From: Trichococcus paludicola
GTDB taxonomy: Bacteria > Bacillota > Bacilli > Lactobacillales > Aerococcaceae
DNA: 64,000 nucleotides
Direction: 5' to 3'
NCBI RefSeq assembly: GCF_003052295.1
Contig: NZ_QBLC01000001.1
Coordinates: forward strand, 186,001-250,000
The notes beneath the pieces were generated by a model that saw only the letters and a program-made list of their open reading frames with translations, was not told where the DNA came from and did no database searches. Shown here one piece after another: positions 60,909-64,000 of this stretch. Made by a program: the position numbers and the translations under genes. Position 1 is the first letter of the stretch. Each line of letters opens with the position of its first letter.

Positions 60909-62770
60909 GCGAAATGAAACAAAGAAGACCGCAAGGCGGCCCTGGCGGAGGCCACGGTCCGATGGCAGGAATGAGCGCACCGGTCGTGAAAGCGAAGGAC
61001 TTCAAAGGCGGATTCAAAAAATTGGCCGCTTATCTGTCGCCCTTCAAATGGCTGATGGCAGTCGTCTTCATATTGGCGATCGCTTCCTCCCTGTTTGGGA
61101 TTGTTGGACCAAAAATCATGGCTTTGGCCATCGACAAATTGGTAGCCGGAGTCATGCTGAAATTCACAGGCGGGGCCGGCGAAATCGATTTCGATTACAT
61201 CGGAACAGTCCTGTTGGGGCTTTTGGGCTTGTACGTTCTGAGTGCCGCGTTCTCTTATCTGCAAGGTTTTCTGATGTCGGGGGTTTCCGCAAAAGTTTCC
61301 TATAAACTGCGCAAAGACATAATGGAGAAAATCAACAAATTACCGCTGGCCTATTTCCACAAGAATAGCCAAGGGGATGTTCTTTCCAGGATCACGAATG
61401 ACGTGGATACTCTGAATACCAGCCTGAACCAGAGCCTTACCCAGATCATCACGTCGATCACGACTTTGGTGGGTGTCTTCATCATGATGCTGACGATCAG
61501 TTGGCCGCTGACGCTCGTCATTCTTGCTGTGCTGGTCGTTTCTATGATGCTCCTGATGCTGATCATGTCGAAGTCGCAGAAGCACTTCGCCAACCAGCAA
61601 AAATACTTGGGTGCGGTCAATGGCCATGTCGAAGAGATGTACGGCGGACATGTGGTCATGAAAGCCTTCAACGGGGAAGAAAAATCCGTTGCCGCTTTCG
61701 ACAAAGAGAACGATCAATTGATCCAAGCCGGCTTCAAGGCCGAATTCCTTTCCGGTTTGATGATGCCCTTGTTGAGCCTAATCGGAAATCTTGGTTATGT
61801 CGTTGTCTGTATCATGGGTGGCGCGATGGCGGCTGCCGGAAACATGACAATCGGGGATATCCAAGCCTTCCTGCAGTACGTGCGCAACTTCACCCAACCT
61901 TTGACGCAAGTCGCTCAAGTGGGGAGTCAATTGCAACGGATGGTGGCTGCCTCCGAACGTATTTTTGAATTCCTGGAAGAGGAAGAAGAGACAGTGACCG
62001 AAGCGAAAATCGAAATGGCGACCGCTGATGTCAAAGGGAATGTCCGCTTCGAGCATGTTAAGTTCGGTTATGAACCGGATCATCTGGTCATCAAGGACTT
62101 CTCCGCGGATATAAAAGAAGGACAAAAAGTCGCGTTAGTTGGTCCTACCGGCGCCGGCAAGACGACGATGGTGAAATTGTTGATGCGTTTCTACGATTTG
62201 ACGGGTGGAGCCATCTACATCGACAACCACAAACTTACCGATTTCACGCGCAGCGATCTGCGTACGGAATTCGGGATGGTGCTGCAGGATACGTGGCTTT
62301 ACAATGGTACCATCATGGAGAACATCCGCTACGGGAAACTGGATGCGACGGATGAAGAAGTCATCGCTGCCGCAAAAGCTGCGCAGGTGGATCACTTTGT
62401 CCGGACGTTGCCGGATGGCTATGATATGATCCTGAACGAGGAAGCCAACAACGTTTCTCAGGGAGAGAAACAATTGCTGACGATCGCGCGCGCCATTCTA
62501 GCCGATCCGCAAATCATGATCCTGGATGAGGCGACAAGTTCGGTTGACACGCGGACGGAAGTGCTGATCCAGAAAGCGATGGATACGCTGATGCAAGGCA
62601 GAACAAGCTTCATCATCGCGCATCGCTTGTCGACCATCAAAAATGCCGACCTAATCCTCTGCATGAACAACGGGGACATCGTCGAACAAGGAACCCACGG
62701 AGAACTGCTGGCGAAAGGCGGCTTCTACGCCGACCTCTACAACAGCCAATTCGACGAAGGTGAAGAATAA
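60905..62770 (+). CDS. heterodimeric ABC exporter, catalytic-site subunit
   Basis: A 621-residue half-transporter with six helices and an ATPase domain: Walker A GPTGAGKTT, altered signature VSQGEKQ, Walker B with catalytic glutamate (MILDEATSS). The N-terminus is a Gly/Pro/Met-rich tail (GGPGGGHGPMAGM). It complements the degenerate subunit encoded upstream. Translationally coupled (ATGA overlap) and controlled, by context, by the His-tailed MarR protein. Confidence 0.9.
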   Translation: MSEMKQRRPQGGPGGGHGPMAGMSAPVVKAKDFKGGFKKLAAYLSPFKWLMAVVFILAIASSLFGIVGPKIMALAIDKLVAGVMLKFTGGAGEIDFDYIGTVLLGLLGLYVLSAAFSYLQGFLMSGVSAKVSYKLRKDIMEKINKLPLAYFHKNSQGDVLSRITNDVDTLNTSLNQSLTQIITSITTLVGVFIMMLTISWPLTLVILAVLVVSMMLLMLIMSKSQKHFANQQKYLGAVNGHVEEMYGGHVVMKAFNGEEKSVAAFDKENDQLIQAGFKAEFLSGLMMPLLSLIGNLGYVVVCIMGGAMAAAGNMTIGDIQAFLQYVRNFTQPLTQVAQVGSQLQRMVAASERIFEFLEEEEETVTEAKIEMATADVKGNVRFEHVKFGYEPDHLVIKDFSADIKEGQKVALVGPTGAGKTTMVKLLMRFYDLTGGAIYIDNHKLTDFTRSDLRTEFGMVLQDTWLYNGTIMENIRYGKLDATDEEVIAAAKAAQVDHFVRTLPDGYDMILNEEANNVSQGEKQLLTIARAILADPQIMILDEATSSVDTRTEVLIQKAMDTLMQGRTSFIIAHRLSTIKNADLILCMNNGDIVEQGTHGELLAKGGFYADLYNSQFDEGEE

Positions 62771-63067
62771 TAAGAAAAGCGGAACGGGTTCGCTCAGCCC
62801 TGAAAGAAATTTAGGAAATCGTGCCGACTGAGCATCGCAGAGCGCAATATGCTGAGAGACTTCCTGCGTCAGCAGGTTAGTCGAACAGTATCCTTGGCTC
62901 GCAGAGACAAGGGGTTCCTTTATCCTTTCCGAAGGGCTTACCCGTGAAGCTAGCCATCATTATTGGATGCATAGAACATTTTGCAACTCTATGAAACACC
63001 TATGGTGATGCACTTTTTATTCTAAATAGTTCTCGATTATGACAATAAAAACTGCATCATGCAGCCT

Positions 63068-63117
63068 AAAGAAGATGATTCCGATACGCAATCGGGATCA
63101 TCTTCTTTATTTTTTTT
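63068..63117. terminator. strong terminator hairpin
   Basis: AAAGAAGATGATTCCGAT pairs with ATCGGGATCATCTTCTTT, then ATTTTTTTT. About 300 bp after the ABC operon; no obvious gene directly upstream, so it may end the operon or an unseen small RNA. Confidence 0.85.
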
Positions 63118-63308
63118 GCCCACTTCCCAAAGAATAGTCGTGAAAGCGGATTTGTCAATACTGAATATAAAAAAATCCTCATCGAAGAGTTCCCCAATGG
63201 TAATCAGATCATCCTCAAGAAGGATCTAAACCTTTGACGAATGCCATCGCAACACACTTACTTCAGCAAGGATGACAGCGTTCACAAAGTATTAACAATA
63301 AAAAAGTT

Positions 63309-63320
63309 GTAACCGGTTAC
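63309..63320. promoter_or_regulatory. LacI-family-type operator palindrome
   Basis: GTAACCGGTTAC is a perfect 12-bp palindrome with the central CpG typical of LacI/GalR-family operators, about 145 bp upstream of the sugar transporter start. Confidence 0.5.
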
Positions 63321-63426
63321 CAGCGATGGTATTATTTCCTTAGTTATTACAACTCAGTTTTACCAATCGCATTTCGAATACTTTTAAACGCAACGTAGTT
63401 TCATAATGTGATAAAGATTATTGAAT

Positions 63427-63436
63427 TGTAAGCGCT
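63427..63436. promoter_or_regulatory. cre/LacI half-site near the transporter start
   Basis: TGTAAGCGCT fits the first ten positions of the cre consensus, but the second half (GGAT) is degenerate. Lies 27 bp upstream of the ATG. Confidence 0.35.
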
Positions 63437-63463
63437 GGATTTCATGATATGGAGGGGATTTTT

Positions 63464-64000
63464 ATGTCAAAAAATGATTCAATGATTCAAGGGGAAACGA
63501 AACTCAATCGCGCCAAACTATGGCAGATCGTTTTATTCACTTTGAATAACTCATCAACAAATATTTATATGTTCGCTTTTGGGTTTGTCACCTATTATTC
63601 AACGGGTCTTGTTGGTTTAGCCGCACTATTCGTAAGCCAAATTATGGGGTACATCCGTATCTTTGATGGGGTTATTGACCCGGCTATCGGCGTTTTGATC
63701 GATAAGACAGACACTAAATTCGGCAAATATCGTCCCATCATGGTTCTAGGTAACATTATTACTGTTATTTCATTCTTGATATTATTTAATATTCATAGCC
63801 TGGGCGGTGGAATGAAAATTCCAATTTTCCTACTTTCGTTAGTCGTGCATAAAATCGGTTATTCCTTGCAAGCGACGGTTACAAAAGCCGGTCAAGCAGC
63901 ATTGACAAGCGATCCAAAACAACGTCCCATCTTCAATATTGTTGATGGTTGGGTAACGACTTTATTGTTTACTGGTGGTCAAATTGTTGTCGCAAACTTC
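63464..64000 (+). CDS. GPH-family sugar:cation symporter, 5' part
   Basis: The first 179 residues of an MFS/GPH (glycoside-pentoside-hexuronide) carrier; the gene runs off the window. After MSKNDSMIQGETKLNRAKLW come four or five membrane helices and the family signature FDGVIDPAIGVLIDKTD followed by KFGKYRP. It should import a glycoside or pentose with a cation. ATG follows GGAGGGG. Its codons (TTA, ATT, TCA) are AT-richer than the rest of the window, possibly recent acquisition. Upstream palindromes suggest LacI-family and CcpA control. Confidence 0.9.
   Translation, partial: MSKNDSMIQGETKLNRAKLWQIVLFTLNNSSTNIYMFAFGFVTYYSTGLVGLAALFVSQIMGYIRIFDGVIDPAIGVLIDKTDTKFGKYRPIMVLGNIITVISFLILFNIHSLGGGMKIPIFLLSLVVHKIGYSLQATVTKAGQAALTSDPKQRPIFNIVDGWVTTLLFTGGQIVVANF

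Larger units (their letters stand above)
62771..63463. other. 693-bp gene-free stretch
   Basis: No convincing gene. The first part (62790-62960) is GC-rich and contains words such as GTTCGCTCAG and GCTGAG that look like a structured or repeated intergenic element. From about 63.0 kb the DNA becomes AT-rich. A start-less open frame (63079-63237) ending in TGA may be a worn gene remnant. Operator-like palindromes precede the sugar transporter. Confidence 0.6.

Noticed and set aside
63079-63237. A 52-codon open frame ending in TGA
   Set aside because: No start codon or ribosome site, and it begins in a terminator hairpin; at most a gene remnant.
1-64000. CRISPR arrays, IS elements, prophage or tRNA genes
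   Set aside because: No regularly spaced repeats, transposase-like frames, phage genes or cloverleaf sequences were seen on either strand.

Overview
The window looks like a chromosomal segment of a low-to-mid-GC Firmicute of the order Lactobacillales, most likely a Carnobacteriaceae member close to Trichococcus. This is inferred from the gene mix rather than a database match: LmrCD-type drug exporters under MarR regulators, a PyrR attenuator, a streptococcal-type MET-box in front of metF, a CcpA cre site, DegV, acetolactate decarboxylase, and strong AGGAGG ribosome binding sites. Most of it is ordinary core and metabolic DNA. I see no rRNA, tRNA, IS element, prophage or CRISPR array. Only the last kilobase (from about 63.0 kb) has visibly AT-richer base and codon use.

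0-6.7 kb: the end of a DUF1846 gene, an Lrp-type regulator divergent from aspartate ammonia-lyase, a PyrR-attenuated uracil permease, and a three-gene operon of two membrane proteins plus a lipoprotein of the sulfite oxidase/MsrP type. 6.8-9.7 kb: pabA-pabB-pabC, making 4-aminobenzoate for folate. 9.8-14.5 kb: a TtcA-like thiolase, a Nudix hydrolase, a double VOC-type protein, a membrane-anchored bactofilin-like protein and small unknowns. 14.5-21.2 kb: a LysR regulator, a MET-box, then metF, a stand-alone MetH activation protein and a MetH lacking that domain, followed by an OFA-type MFS carrier. 21.4-27 kb: a GNAT-Maf fusion, an acetyltransferase, a two-gene remnant of the AmmeMemoRadiSam system behind a perfect cre site, metK and an ICMT-like methyltransferase.

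27-29 kb: the queT-queF-queC operon (read leftwards) with a structured leader containing a terminator. 29-36 kb: a SRPBCC protein, the DbpA helicase, and a selenium module in which tRNA 2-selenouridine synthase faces selD-yedF-DUF3343-cysteine desulfurase. 36-41 kb: RecQ, a ChW-repeat L,D-transpeptidase and L-asparaginase. 41-46.5 kb: a membrane protein, a heterodimeric ABC exporter with its MarR gene, and thioredoxin. 46.7-55 kb: acetolactate decarboxylase, an orphan 1-phosphofructokinase, a TPR plus tandem-AAA+ ATPase, DegV, a zinc-ribbon membrane protein, RlmN and an Nramp-related transporter. 55-64 kb: small stress-type proteins (DUF1801, DUF1622, DUF2202), an RsuA-type pseudouridine synthase, an MmcQ/YjbR protein, a second MarR-ABC-ABC operon, and the start of a GPH-family sugar transporter.

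Functionally, the methionine/SAM genes (LysR, metF, metH pieces, metK, two SAM-using proteins) and the tRNA modification genes (TtcA-like, que, selU) form two themes. The best candidates for new biology are the orphan TPR-AAA-AAA protein, the molybdoenzyme operon with DUF3159-like partner, the shrunken MEMO/LigB protein, the queT leader RNA and an intergenic H-type pseudoknot near 53.7 kb.
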